Shown here piece after piece: positions 9,432 through 18,044 of a stretch of 64,000 nt of DNA. The position numbers were made by a program, and so were the translations under genes. Each line of letters opens with the position of its first letter. Positions within the stretch are counted from its first letter, which is position 1. Source of the stretch: Trichocoleus sp. FACHB-46 (GTDB taxonomy: Bacteria; Cyanobacteriota; Cyanobacteriia; FACHB-46); assembly GCF_014695385.1 (NCBI RefSeq), contig NZ_JACJOD010000010.1, positions 1 to 64,000 of the forward strand, written 5' to 3'. The notes under the pieces were generated by a model. The model did no database searches. It had not been told where the DNA came from and saw only the letters and a list, made by a program, of their open reading frames with translations.

Positions 9432-10289
9432 TTGAAAAAGCCTGTTTTTATTATAATTCCAGCCCACAACCGCAAATCAGTTACTTTAAAGTGCTTAGAG
9501 AATCTAGAGCAAAATGGTGACCTAGACAGGTACTATGCCATTGTGATTGACGATGGTTCTACTGATGGAACTGGAGCAGCGATTTCAGCAATATATCCCG
9601 ACGTAATTCTGTTGCGGGGAGATGGTAATCTCTGGTGGACGGGGGCAATTAGCAAAGGAATGGACTATGCTCAGCAAAAGGGAGCAGAGTTTATCATTTG
9701 GCTGAATGATGACTGTATAGCGGAAGAAACAACCCTTCGTCTACTAGTAGAGCATAGCTGTAAGAACCCAGGAGTCATCACGGGTTCAGCTTGCTATGTT
9801 CTAGAAACTAACACACTATATGAGTCTGGAGCTAAAGGCCGAAGACTAGTAATGGCAAGACCTAGTGAGGTTGTTGATGTTGATGAAATGAGTGGACATT
9901 GTGTTTGTTTTTCAACTCATATCATAGAAAATATTGGCTTGCCTGACGCACATCGTTTCCCTCACTATCATGGGGACAGTATGTATATTTTGAAGGCAAC
10001 GCGTGCTGGGTTTTCAGCTTGCATTTTGGGAGATGCGCGTATCTATCATTCAGGTGAAGTCAAGTCTAAAATCCAAGATTTTTTAAACCTAGTTAAACCA
10101 AATGCGTCTCTGCCCCAAGCCTTTAAACAGTTCTTTTTCAATAAGAAGTCCCTCTATTACTGTCCAACTCAATTTTTCTATAACACCGAGAAATATGGCT
10201 TTTGGCGAGGGGCTGGGCTGTTTTCATTGAAATCAATTCAATGGCTAGTCAAATGGAGCTGGCTTATTATCTCACAGCCCAAAAAATAG
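9432..10289 (+). CDS. Glycosyltransferase family 2 (second of a tandem pair)
   Basis: Paralogue of the preceding gene, 285 residues. It has the same ordered motifs: PVFIIIPAHNRKSVTLKCLE, IDDGSTDGTGAA, RGDGNLWWTGAISKG and WLNDD. The start is a TTG with a GGAG ribosome site about five bases upstream; no ATG lies nearby in frame. The C-terminal parts diverge from the first copy, as expected if the copies act on different acceptors. It lies 18 bp after the first copy, so it is surely in the same operon. The sugar donor is not predictable. Confidence 0.88.
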   Translation: MKKPVFIIIPAHNRKSVTLKCLENLEQNGDLDRYYAIVIDDGSTDGTGAAISAIYPDVILLRGDGNLWWTGAISKGMDYAQQKGAEFIIWLNDDCIAEETTLRLLVEHSCKNPGVITGSACYVLETNTLYESGAKGRRLVMARPSEVVDVDEMSGHCVCFSTHIIENIGLPDAHRFPHYHGDSMYILKATRAGFSACILGDARIYHSGEVKSKIQDFLNLVKPNASLPQAFKQFFFNKKSLYYCPTQFFYNTEKYGFWRGAGLFSLKSIQWLVKWSWLIISQPKK

Positions 10290-10299
10290 CAAAAGCTAG

Positions 10300-11547
10300 A
10301 TGCACTTGAATAATGTCTTTTTTGTCCTATACGGCACGAAGCAAATGGAGACAAGAATTATAAGTTTTTATAGGAGGATTGCACTTAATTATTCATCAAT
10401 TACTTCTTTGCTCAAAAAAACACTAAAAAAAATATATTTATCCTATCAACCCTACGATGGTCCCACTTTATTTTCCACTCGCGGTCCAATCCATTGTGGT
10501 CTTGCATCTGAAATCGCTATTGCATCAGGAGGCTACCAGATAATAATCCGTAGAGAAGATGAGCGGAGGTTTGAAATTCCCTTAACTGACAATCCAAATA
10601 TCGCTAATTTTTTCTCAAATTTTACCCATTCGCGATATCCACCTGTTTCTATCACAGCAATTCCCGGTGGGCATATTTATTCTGACGGAGCAGTGTTTTC
10701 ACCTGACGGAACTGTTCTGGCTCGGGATCTTTCTTTGGATTTCAGTTCTCCTATTGACTCTCATTACCTATGTAGAAAACCTATTCATAGGAGTAAGCCT
10801 CTCAAGGGAAGCACGCTTGCAGTTGCCTCTTGGCAAACCCGTAGCTATTATCACTGGCTGCTAGACGAACTGCCCCGTTATTTGCTGTCAGACATTCCTG
10901 CTTTCGATCAGATCGTCTGTTCAAGAGACACAGCAATTAATCGAGAAGCCCTCCGCGCACTAGGGTTAGAAAATAAAAAGATACTTCCTCTCGATCAAGC
11001 AAAACACTACGAGTGTGATTTGTTAATTACGCCCTCTTATATAGCCCCTACAGGCGAGCCCAGCCTGTATCTAGTTGAACTATTAACCGAAGCTGTTCAA
11101 CCTCTCATCTCTACAACGAAAAACTATCCAGAGAAAATATTTATTTCCCGCAAGTCAGCACGCGGCAGGAGAATTATCAATGAGGATGCTATATTTCAAC
11201 TTTTCGAGGCTCAAGGTTACACTCGCATCAATCTGGAAAATTTACCTTGGCGAGACCAAATAAATATCTTCTATTATGCACAGGAAATATTTGCCCCTCA
11301 TGGGGCTGGATTGGCAAACTTGGTTTTCTGCTCAAGAAAGCCTCTGGTCATAGAGCTTTTTAACACGAAATATCTACATTGGTGTTTCTGGCGGTTGGCC
11401 ACACTGGTTGGTGCAAGATATATGCCAATGGCCTTTCCTCTAATGGAGCTAGTTGAGCATAATCTCGCTGCTGGCAACCTAGATATTAATGTGAGTAACC
11501 CAGCTGAGCTAATCTCGTTATATCAGAGCCTAAGAGCTAATCTCTAA
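10300..11547 (+). CDS. Glycosyltransferase family 61 (capsular polysaccharide type)
   Basis: 415-residue protein with the DUF563/GT61 pattern: YYHWLLDELPRYLLSD near residue 185, FISRKSARGRRIINE near 283, and APHGAGLANLVFC near 332. These match bacterial GT61 enzymes annotated in capsule and exopolysaccharide loci. The first 40 residues are basic and poorly conserved; a start at the Met near residue 16 is also possible. The gene starts 10 bp after the GT2 pair. The DNA is A/T-rich and HIP1 is absent from about 9.2 to 11.9 kb. The family assignment is good; the sugar transferred is unknown. Confidence 0.82.
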   Translation: MHLNNVFFVLYGTKQMETRIISFYRRIALNYSSITSLLKKTLKKIYLSYQPYDGPTLFSTRGPIHCGLASEIAIASGGYQIIIRREDERRFEIPLTDNPNIANFFSNFTHSRYPPVSITAIPGGHIYSDGAVFSPDGTVLARDLSLDFSSPIDSHYLCRKPIHRSKPLKGSTLAVASWQTRSYYHWLLDELPRYLLSDIPAFDQIVCSRDTAINREALRALGLENKKILPLDQAKHYECDLLITPSYIAPTGEPSLYLVELLTEAVQPLISTTKNYPEKIFISRKSARGRRIINEDAIFQLFEAQGYTRINLENLPWRDQINIFYYAQEIFAPHGAGLANLVFCSRKPLVIELFNTKYLHWCFWRLATLVGARYMPMAFPLMELVEHNLAAGNLDINVSNPAELISLYQSLRANL

Positions 11548-11572
11548 GCTAATTCCATTAAGTTAGTCACAG

Positions 11573-12778
11573 GTGATGAATCTCCTCTACACCCTTACTG
11601 CCTATCCGCCCTACATTGGCGGTGCACAACTGCATCAACATTTACTGGCCCAACAATTAAAAAGTCACCATCAAATTCAGGTTTGCAGCCACTGGGATCA
11701 CCATCGCACCGACTGGCTCTTAGGCACAACACTACGGGCACCTAGCCAAAGTCGCGACTATGCCATTGACGAGATTCCAGTGCATCGGATGGGTCTGTCA
11801 TGGCGAGAAAAGCTGCGAATGGCTCCTTGGTTACCGTTGTACTATCCCTGGATGAGTGTCGCTCTCCCAGCGATCGCTCAACCGCTCATCCAAAACTTGC
11901 AACCCTTTGCACAGGCAGTCACTCTTATTCATAATGTGCGTATTGGTCGAGAGGGCTTGAGTTATGCGTCTTGGCGCGTTGCCCAACAACGTCAGATTCC
12001 CTTTGTCCTGACCCCAGTTCACCATCCTCGTTGGGTAGGCTGGCGCTATCAGCAGTACATTCGGCTTTACCAACTTGCAGATGCTGTGATTACTCTGACA
12101 GAAGTAGAAAAACAGACTCTTATCACTTTAGGAGTTCGACAGAAGCGGATTGCAGTTACAGGTATAGGACCGATTCTTGCGCCTCAAGCTGATGCTGCTG
12201 CATTCCTGCAAACACATCAAATTACGGGCCCGATGGTTTTATTTCTAGGGCAACATTACCGCTACAAGGGATACCAGCAAGTTTTACAAGCCGCTCACTT
12301 AGTTTGGCAAAAATTTCCTGATGCTCATTTTGTCTTTATTGGACCAGCAGTTAAGCAGTCTGAGCATGATTTTCAGAATACAGACCCTCGAATTCATCGC
12401 TTGGGCAAGGTAGACCTACAAGAGAAAACCAATGCTTTAGCGGCTTGTACTTTGTTATGTGTACCTTCAAGCCAAGAAAGTTTTGGCGGTGTGTATACCG
12501 AAGCCTGGAGCTTTGCTAAACCTGTAATTGGTTGTTCTATTCCTGCGGTGGCTGAGGTGATTGAAGACGGAGTGAATGGTTATTTAGTGGAGCAAGATCC
12601 TAGCCAAATTGCTAGCCGTATCTGTGATCTACTTAGCAATCCTGCTACGGCTGAGGGGATGGGTTTAGCAGGACAACGTAAAGTAGAAGCTCGCTATACT
12701 TGGTCACAAATCGCGGCTCGAACTGAACGAGTTTATGAACAACTCCTGAATGGTTCAGAAGTTGGGCATGATGAATGA
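11573..12778 (+). CDS. Glycosyltransferase family 4
   Basis: 401-residue GT-B enzyme. The N-terminal loop TAYPPYIGGAQLHQHLLAQQ is the acceptor-side glycine loop of GT4. The C-terminal domain shows PSSQESFGGVYTEAWSFAKP and a following DGVNGYLV donor-site stretch. Two adjacent start codons exist, GTG at 11573 and ATG at 11576, and they cannot be distinguished. It is 26 bp after the GT61 gene and 13 bp before the TagA-type gene, so it belongs to the polysaccharide operon. HIP1 sites and base composition return to the chromosomal norm here. Confidence 0.88.
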   Translation: MMNLLYTLTAYPPYIGGAQLHQHLLAQQLKSHHQIQVCSHWDHHRTDWLLGTTLRAPSQSRDYAIDEIPVHRMGLSWREKLRMAPWLPLYYPWMSVALPAIAQPLIQNLQPFAQAVTLIHNVRIGREGLSYASWRVAQQRQIPFVLTPVHHPRWVGWRYQQYIRLYQLADAVITLTEVEKQTLITLGVRQKRIAVTGIGPILAPQADAAAFLQTHQITGPMVLFLGQHYRYKGYQQVLQAAHLVWQKFPDAHFVFIGPAVKQSEHDFQNTDPRIHRLGKVDLQEKTNALAACTLLCVPSSQESFGGVYTEAWSFAKPVIGCSIPAVAEVIEDGVNGYLVEQDPSQIASRICDLLSNPATAEGMGLAGQRKVEARYTWSQIAARTERVYEQLLNGSEVGHDE

Positions 12779-12790
12779 GATGGAATTCTC

Positions 12791-13570
12791 GTGAAGCCAG
12801 TGCTCCCTGAACTTTCTAACCGAGTTATTTTAGGCAGTCCTGTTGATGCCACTAATTATCAGGATGCCTGCGATCGCATCCAAGGGTGGGCTGAAACTCG
12901 AAACTCTTGCTATGTCGTTGCCGCAAACGTCCATGTAGTAATGACGGCTTATTGGCAACAACAGTACCAAAAAATCATTAATCAGGCGGCTCTGGTGACC
13001 CCAGATGGGATGCCCTTGGTTTGGGCTTTACGATTGCTGGGGATCAAAGGTCAAACCAGGGTTTACGGGCCAGACTTGATGTTTGCTTGGTGCGATCGCG
13101 CGGCTCAGTTGGGAATGCCCATCTATTTATATGGTGGTACTGAGTCGATGTTGGAGAAGTTGCGGCACAATTTGACTCAGCAATTTCCGGGTTTGGCGAT
13201 CGCCGATAGTTATGCACCGCCCTTCCGAGTTCTGACTCCAGAAGAGGAGAAGTCAGATGTTCAACGGATTAATGACTCTGGAGCTGCTGTCGTTTTTGTG
13301 GGCTTGGGCTGTCCTAAGCAGGAAGAATGGATGGCCCGTCAACAGGGCAAAGTTGCTGCTGTCATGATTGGTGTAGGAGCGGCTTTTAGCTTCCATAGTG
13401 AGGAGGTAGCTCAAGCTCCTCGTTGGATGATGAAAGTTGGATTGGAGTGGTTATACCGATTTGCCCAAGAACCAAGACGCTTGTGGCAGCGTTATTGCAT
13501 CAATAATCCCGCTTTTATCATCTTGTTTGGTTGGCAGCTGTTAAGACACTGGCTACCTCTAAAGAATTGA
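12791..13570 (+). CDS. WecG/TagA/CpsF-family (GT26) glycosyltransferase
   Basis: 259-residue GT26 enzyme, related to N-acetylmannosaminyl- and glucosyl-transferases that add the second sugar to an undecaprenyl-pyrophosphate-linked sugar. Visible motifs in order are VVAANVHVVMTA, the catalytic TPDGMPLVW, VYGPDLM, LYGGTESMLEKL, VGLGCPKQEEWM, GVGAAFSF, and the C-terminal membrane-associating APRWMMKVGLEWLYR...EPRRLWQRY. The start is GTG. It fits with the WbaP-like initiating enzyme encoded at 16.5-18.0 kb. Substrate is inferred only at family level. Confidence 0.9.
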   Translation: MKPVLPELSNRVILGSPVDATNYQDACDRIQGWAETRNSCYVVAANVHVVMTAYWQQQYQKIINQAALVTPDGMPLVWALRLLGIKGQTRVYGPDLMFAWCDRAAQLGMPIYLYGGTESMLEKLRHNLTQQFPGLAIADSYAPPFRVLTPEEEKSDVQRINDSGAAVVFVGLGCPKQEEWMARQQGKVAAVMIGVGAAFSFHSEEVAQAPRWMMKVGLEWLYRFAQEPRRLWQRYCINNPAFIILFGWQLLRHWLPLKN

Positions 13571-14000
13571 ATACTCTGTACTAACAGCTGCTGTCCTTCG
13601 CTCCATTCTTTAAACAGGTTCTTAAACTTTTGCAAAAAATTTTAGGAATTTCAATCGCTTGGGTACACTCTCAAGACAAAGGCTTGTATTTTAATTGGTT
13701 AAAAAATCATATGCCTGAGTTACCAAAGCTTGATCGATCGCTAAAGTTGACCTCTTCTGAGATCTGTATTTCTAGAGAGGAGTTCTTTAAAGTCATGGAT
13801 TATTTACTGCTCAGTCAGTTGAACACACAGATTAGAGAACAGACACGACGCGTTTAAATCGTCACACAACCTATGCTGTTATTCAGAGAAGTACCTAGCA
13901 AGCGAATGAGCGAGAGGAAGATAAGGCTACTTTAGTGATTTATGTTGATCGCTCTACTGCCCTGCCTGTGACTTAAACCATACTACTTAATGAATGCCCC
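13571..14000. other. Gene-poor interval with one doubtful small ORF
   Basis: The 430 bp between the TagA-type gene and the multidomain gene hold only the doubtful 75-codon frame described separately. No promoter, terminator or RNA gene could be recognised. Confidence 0.5.
13630..13857 (+). CDS. Small ORF of unknown function (doubtful)
   Basis: 75 codons from a TTG; an ATG lies 27 codons in, at 13711. The product is not recognised and has a mixed amphipathic composition with the C-terminal stretch REEFFKVMDYLLLSQLNTQI. No clear ribosome site precedes either start. It could be a real small protein, a fragment of a lost gene, or chance. The region is HIP1-free and gene-poor. Confidence 0.25.
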   Translation: MQKILGISIAWVHSQDKGLYFNWLKNHMPELPKLDRSLKLTSSEICISREEFFKVMDYLLLSQLNTQIREQTRRV

Positions 14001-16157
14001 GTGAATAAGAAAACATCAAGCTTTTATAGTTTTTTAATAGAGCAATCACCCACTCCAATTTATCAGCGTATCATTGACAACCTACAAAATGTTTTAACAG
14101 AGCTTGGAAATAGAGTCATTATTTTTTATCCAGGTCAGTTTAAAGATGAGACAGACTATCTACAATACATTTCTTCTCAAGAAGTAGATTATTGCATCAT
14201 TACAAATAGCTCTTCTTTGATCTCCTCTTACTCTGAAACTCTTAAAGCTTTTATATTTGAGTTGATTGATATACCAGTCATATTTATTCATCATGACAAT
14301 ATATTTAGTGATTTATATGAACATGAAAAAATAAAACCAAAGCTAGAAGCTTTCTGTAGAATGAAATATAAAAGTTTTCACTTTTGTATTGAGTATTATA
14401 ATTTCTTGGATCTTAAAAGTTTAGGAATTGAGAACGTATACTCAATTCACCACGCTTCCGAGTTCGAATATATTAATCCTTTAGGAAAGTATCTGTATGA
14501 TGTTTCATTCGTAGGACATATACTACCAGAATTGGGAACGGCACTTGGAGAAGCTTCATACTCTCATCTACTTAAGGCTGATTTTTGGAACCGTTTAGTT
14601 CATTTAGACAAAAAGCTTGAACAATCAGCTATATCTTTTGCCACCCGCGCAAGTTCTAGTCAAGAAAATATCATTGATTTTTTGGGAGCAAAGTATTTAT
14701 ACATTTCCATGCTTCATTCAAATTCCTCTCCTTTCTTTCGTGGGGAGATAATTAAGCGAATAGAAAACATAAACGTCCATATTTTTGGAGGAGACCCTGC
14801 TTATCTTAGCGGCCTGTCCTTAAATAGGAAAATTCAAAAATCAAACATCTTCTATCATCCTGTCACAAAAAATTATTCCGATACTAAATATATATATGCA
14901 AACTCTAAGATTAATCTTAATATTACATCTTTGCAGTTTGATGATGCAGTAATCAATCGAGTTGTGGACGTTGCTTCTGTAGGCGGATTTATCCTGACTG
15001 ACTGGAAATCTGAATTAAAATCTCTAACATCTGTCTATGAAGAGATTTCCTTTAGAACAATCGATGAGCTTAATTTCAAAGCAGACTATTATCTAAAACA
15101 CGAAACAGAACGCCTTGAAATTGCAGAAAGGCTTCATCAGGATATAGTTGACAGTTGCAGCTACCATAATATAGCCATCTTTATACTTTCCAAAATTGGC
15201 TCTATGACAAGAAATCAAGAAGAACCACTTCGTTTAGATTTAGGCTGCGGTGTTTGGAAAGCAGAGGGCTTTGTTGGAGTAGATGTGTCTGGTGGTCCAG
15301 AAGTAGATGTTATTGCTGATTTGAATCGGCGCTTTCCATTTCCAGACAATAGCGTGGATGAAATTAAAGCGCACGATGTTATCGAACATTTAAAGAATAA
15401 CATTCATAGTATGAATGAAATATGGAGGGTTTGTAAACCATATGCAAGAGTAGATGTTCGCGTACCATCAACTGATGGTCGAGGAGCTTTTCAAGATCCA
15501 ACACATATAAGTTTTTGGAATCTCAATTCATTTAAATATTACTGTGTGGAGTTTCCTGCCTATATTGAACTTTGCAGAAGTTATGGATTTCAAGGCGAAT
15601 TTAAAATTTTAACTCTTACGGAGGAAGAGTCACCTGATCAAGTGATTCATGTAAGAGCTGTATTGGAAGTTGTCAAAGATAATGATAAATTAACTTTAAG
15701 AAAAAATCTTTTGGATTGGAATCTCAAGGAAATAAATCTAATGATTTTTCCGGATTGGAATAAATCTGAAGAATTGTTGTTTCAAGAATTAAGCGCTGTG
15801 ATTAGGTCTATTGCGACCCACACAGACAAAAGTTTGATTTCCCTCTTAATATATACTGGAAGTCTAGGTAAGGAAGGTGCAGAGCTAATGTTGGCAGCTG
15901 TAGTAATGGAACTCTTCCTAAAGGAAGATATAGACATTAATGAAGGGCCAGAGATCTCTTTTTTTGAAACACTAAATCAGTTACAAAAAAATTTTTTGGA
16001 AGAACAAACCTGTTTTCGAATTGCTTTAGAGAATGAAGATCGGCGCTCAATTTCATCCAGTGGATTATCTACAAGCAACATTCCCACCTTTGACGTGAGT
16101 GTACTTCATCACAAACGAGTGGTTTTTCTGGAAACAGGCACATGGAGTTTTGGATAG
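14001..16157 (+). CDS. Multidomain protein: CgeB-like glycosyltransferase + methyltransferase + shared C-terminal module
   Basis: 718 residues in three parts. Residues 1 to about 395 look like a CgeB/Glyco_trans_1_2-type glycosyltransferase, with DVSFVGHILPELG, a NVHIFGGD strand and a donor-site region VVDVASVGGFILTDW. Residues about 405-570 are a class I methyltransferase with LRLDLGCGVWKAEGFVGVD and DVIEHLKNNIHSMNEIWRVC. Residues 579-718 form a module that also ends the GT4 protein at 21618-23108, starting NLMIFPDWNKSEELLFQEL. The start is GTG without an obvious ribosome site. The DNA is A/T-rich and contains no HIP1 octamer, which suggests horizontal origin. A combined sugar-transfer and methylation role on the surface glycan is inference. 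Confidence 0.8.
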   Translation: MNKKTSSFYSFLIEQSPTPIYQRIIDNLQNVLTELGNRVIIFYPGQFKDETDYLQYISSQEVDYCIITNSSSLISSYSETLKAFIFELIDIPVIFIHHDNIFSDLYEHEKIKPKLEAFCRMKYKSFHFCIEYYNFLDLKSLGIENVYSIHHASEFEYINPLGKYLYDVSFVGHILPELGTALGEASYSHLLKADFWNRLVHLDKKLEQSAISFATRASSSQENIIDFLGAKYLYISMLHSNSSPFFRGEIIKRIENINVHIFGGDPAYLSGLSLNRKIQKSNIFYHPVTKNYSDTKYIYANSKINLNITSLQFDDAVINRVVDVASVGGFILTDWKSELKSLTSVYEEISFRTIDELNFKADYYLKHETERLEIAERLHQDIVDSCSYHNIAIFILSKIGSMTRNQEEPLRLDLGCGVWKAEGFVGVDVSGGPEVDVIADLNRRFPFPDNSVDEIKAHDVIEHLKNNIHSMNEIWRVCKPYARVDVRVPSTDGRGAFQDPTHISFWNLNSFKYYCVEFPAYIELCRSYGFQGEFKILTLTEEESPDQVIHVRAVLEVVKDNDKLTLRKNLLDWNLKEINLMIFPDWNKSEELLFQELSAVIRSIATHTDKSLISLLIYTGSLGKEGAELMLAAVVMELFLKEDIDINEGPEISFFETLNQLQKNFLEEQTCFRIALENEDRRSISSSGLSTSNIPTFDVSVLHHKRVVFLETGTWSFG

Positions 16158-16503
16158 AAAATGCTTCCCACTATGTCAACTGCCTTGAATTCAGTGGAAC
16201 AAGGAGTTAAACGTAGTGAGGCCAAAGTTTAGCCAGTGGGAGTAGAGATTTGGGTAAATCACTGAATATTTCAGTTAGTAAGTGGCGATGATGTGGGGAA
16301 CTGTTTACTCAGGGTGGAAGCAGAGCTGGGACGGCTCGTGTGACGCATTTTATAGTGATTGCCACCATGAAACTGGGGTTGGCAGCTATTACGACACTGG
16401 CTGCAACTCACATAATTAAATCTTGCACCTGTCAGGTTTGTGTGAATTTTGCGGAATACTGAATGAAGTTGCTGCTTCATCATTTCTTCAAAATAAGCAT
16501 GAG
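16158..16503. other. Gap before the initiating transferase gene
   Basis: About 346 bp without a supported gene. Short frames exist on both strands but none has recognisable content. It may include the promoter for the 16504 gene. No terminator hairpin was found. Confidence 0.4.
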
Positions 16504-18027
16504 ATGGCGATTGCTGAAGCACTTCTGGCTGCATCTCCGCAATCTGCTTGTACTGCAATGATTGACTTTTCTGGCAGAGTTTCTAAGAATCCCAAGCTAG
16601 ATATTCGGGCTCCTGGCAAGTTAAGCTTGTCGCATCTTCTGGGTTGGCAAGGGTACCGAATGTTAGCCCTCCTGCTCAGCGATGTCTTGGCCTTGAAGAT
16701 GGCTTGGCAGATCGCGGCGCATTTCAACCAATTTTATTCACCCCTACCACCTGAGTTGAACTGGGGTAGCTGGTTAAGGCTACCGAGCCTGTTTTGGCTT
16801 TTTGCTGCTGCGACGTTGCTGTTTTTTGCTTATGGGGGGCTGTACTCTTCGGCAACCCAATGGAAAAACTATCTCCGGGCTGGCAAGTTGGTGAGCATGG
16901 TTTATTTGCTCTCCCTGGTGATGGGCTATTTTTATGATCCCAAGTTAGACCCACCGCGATCGCTTTTCTTTACGGCTTGGTTTGGTAGCGTCGTTTTAGT
17001 GATTGGGTTTCGGCTCTTAACAACTTTGATTTTGCGCCAGTTTGAGCAAAGTCAATCTCCAATCCCAGTCTTTTTAATTGCCCCCGGCGATCGCCTAGCA
17101 ACCTTATCTCACTTATTAGAACAGCAGTTAAATTTTAAGGGTCAGAGCGCCTCACATTACCAAGTGGTGGGAGCGGCACTGGCGACTACGGCTCATACCC
17201 CGACAACCGTACAAACTATTTTGGCATCCAAGGCCAAAGAGGTCTTAGTCGAGAATTTACCTGATACCGCCCTCGCCTCAGCACTTTATTGGCAGCTCCG
17301 CCGTCACGGTATTACTTTGCGCTTGTTACCCTCCAGCGTGGACATGCTGCACCGTCGGGGTCTGCCCGAAATTTTTGCTGGCTTACCAACGCTGCGAGTA
17401 GAACCACGTTTCTTGAGCAGCTTGGAGTATGGCTTAAAGCGTTCGATTGATGTCTTCGGAGCTTTAGTAGGTGTTATCCTGCTATCGCCTCTCTTTGTAG
17501 CTGTGGCGATAGCGAGCAGACTGTCTTCTCCAGGCCCGATCTTCTTCCGGCAAGAACGCATGGGATTGCATGGCAAAGTCTTTCACATGTGGAAGTTCCG
17601 TACGATGGTAACTGAAGCCGAAGCGCTACAGGCTCAGTTGGAAGCTTGCAATGAAATCAAAGGCGGAGTCATGTTCAAAATTAGGCATGATCCTCGAATT
17701 ACTCGCTTCGGTCGTTTTTTAAGATCTACGAGTATTGATGAATTGCCCCAATTATTTAACGTTTTACTGGGACAGATGAGTCTGGTCGGTCCTCGGCCCT
17801 TACCCCTAAGAGATGTGGAGCGCTTCGACACCTGGCATCACATTCGCCATCAAGTTCTGCCTGGGATTACGGGGCTATGGCAAGTATCGGGCCGCTCAGA
17901 TATTGCCGATTTTGGCGATGCTGTGCGTCTAGACCTTTATTACATTGATAATTGGTCGCTCAACTTAGATCTCGACATTTTGGTAGAAACTTGCCGCATT
18001 GTTTTATTTGGTAAAGGTGCCTACTAA
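16504..18027 (+). CDS. Undecaprenyl-phosphate sugar phosphotransferase (WbaP/WcaJ type)
   Basis: Polyisoprenyl-phosphate hexose-1-phosphate transferase that starts lipid-linked glycan synthesis. The N-terminal half has four membrane helices and a CoA-binding-like fold region (VFLIAPGDRLATL). The conserved bacterial sugar transferase domain starts near residue 312: KRSIDVFGALVGVILLSPLF, GPIFFRQERMG, MWKFRTM, STSIDELPQLFNVLLGQMSLVGPRP, GITGLWQVSGRS and DLYYIDNWS. The frame opens at 16423. ATG 16504 is used here and ATG 16558 is equally possible; neither has a clear ribosome site. The ligase/polymerase gene follows 17 bp later. Which sugar (glucose or galactose) is unknown. Confidence 0.9.
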   Translation: MAIAEALLAASPQSACTAMIDFSGRVSKNPKLDIRAPGKLSLSHLLGWQGYRMLALLLSDVLALKMAWQIAAHFNQFYSPLPPELNWGSWLRLPSLFWLFAAATLLFFAYGGLYSSATQWKNYLRAGKLVSMVYLLSLVMGYFYDPKLDPPRSLFFTAWFGSVVLVIGFRLLTTLILRQFEQSQSPIPVFLIAPGDRLATLSHLLEQQLNFKGQSASHYQVVGAALATTAHTPTTVQTILASKAKEVLVENLPDTALASALYWQLRRHGITLRLLPSSVDMLHRRGLPEIFAGLPTLRVEPRFLSSLEYGLKRSIDVFGALVGVILLSPLFVAVAIASRLSSPGPIFFRQERMGLHGKVFHMWKFRTMVTEAEALQAQLEACNEIKGGVMFKIRHDPRITRFGRFLRSTSIDELPQLFNVLLGQMSLVGPRPLPLRDVERFDTWHHIRHQVLPGITGLWQVSGRSDIADFGDAVRLDLYYIDNWSLNLDLDILVETCRIVLFGKGAY

Positions 18028-18044
18028 GTTTCAAATACAAGCTC

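Noticed and set aside
16271-16558. Minus-strand open frame of 95 codons overlapping the start of the WbaP-like gene
   Set aside because: No recognisable domain, no ribosome site, overlaps the probable N-terminus of a real gene on the other strand.
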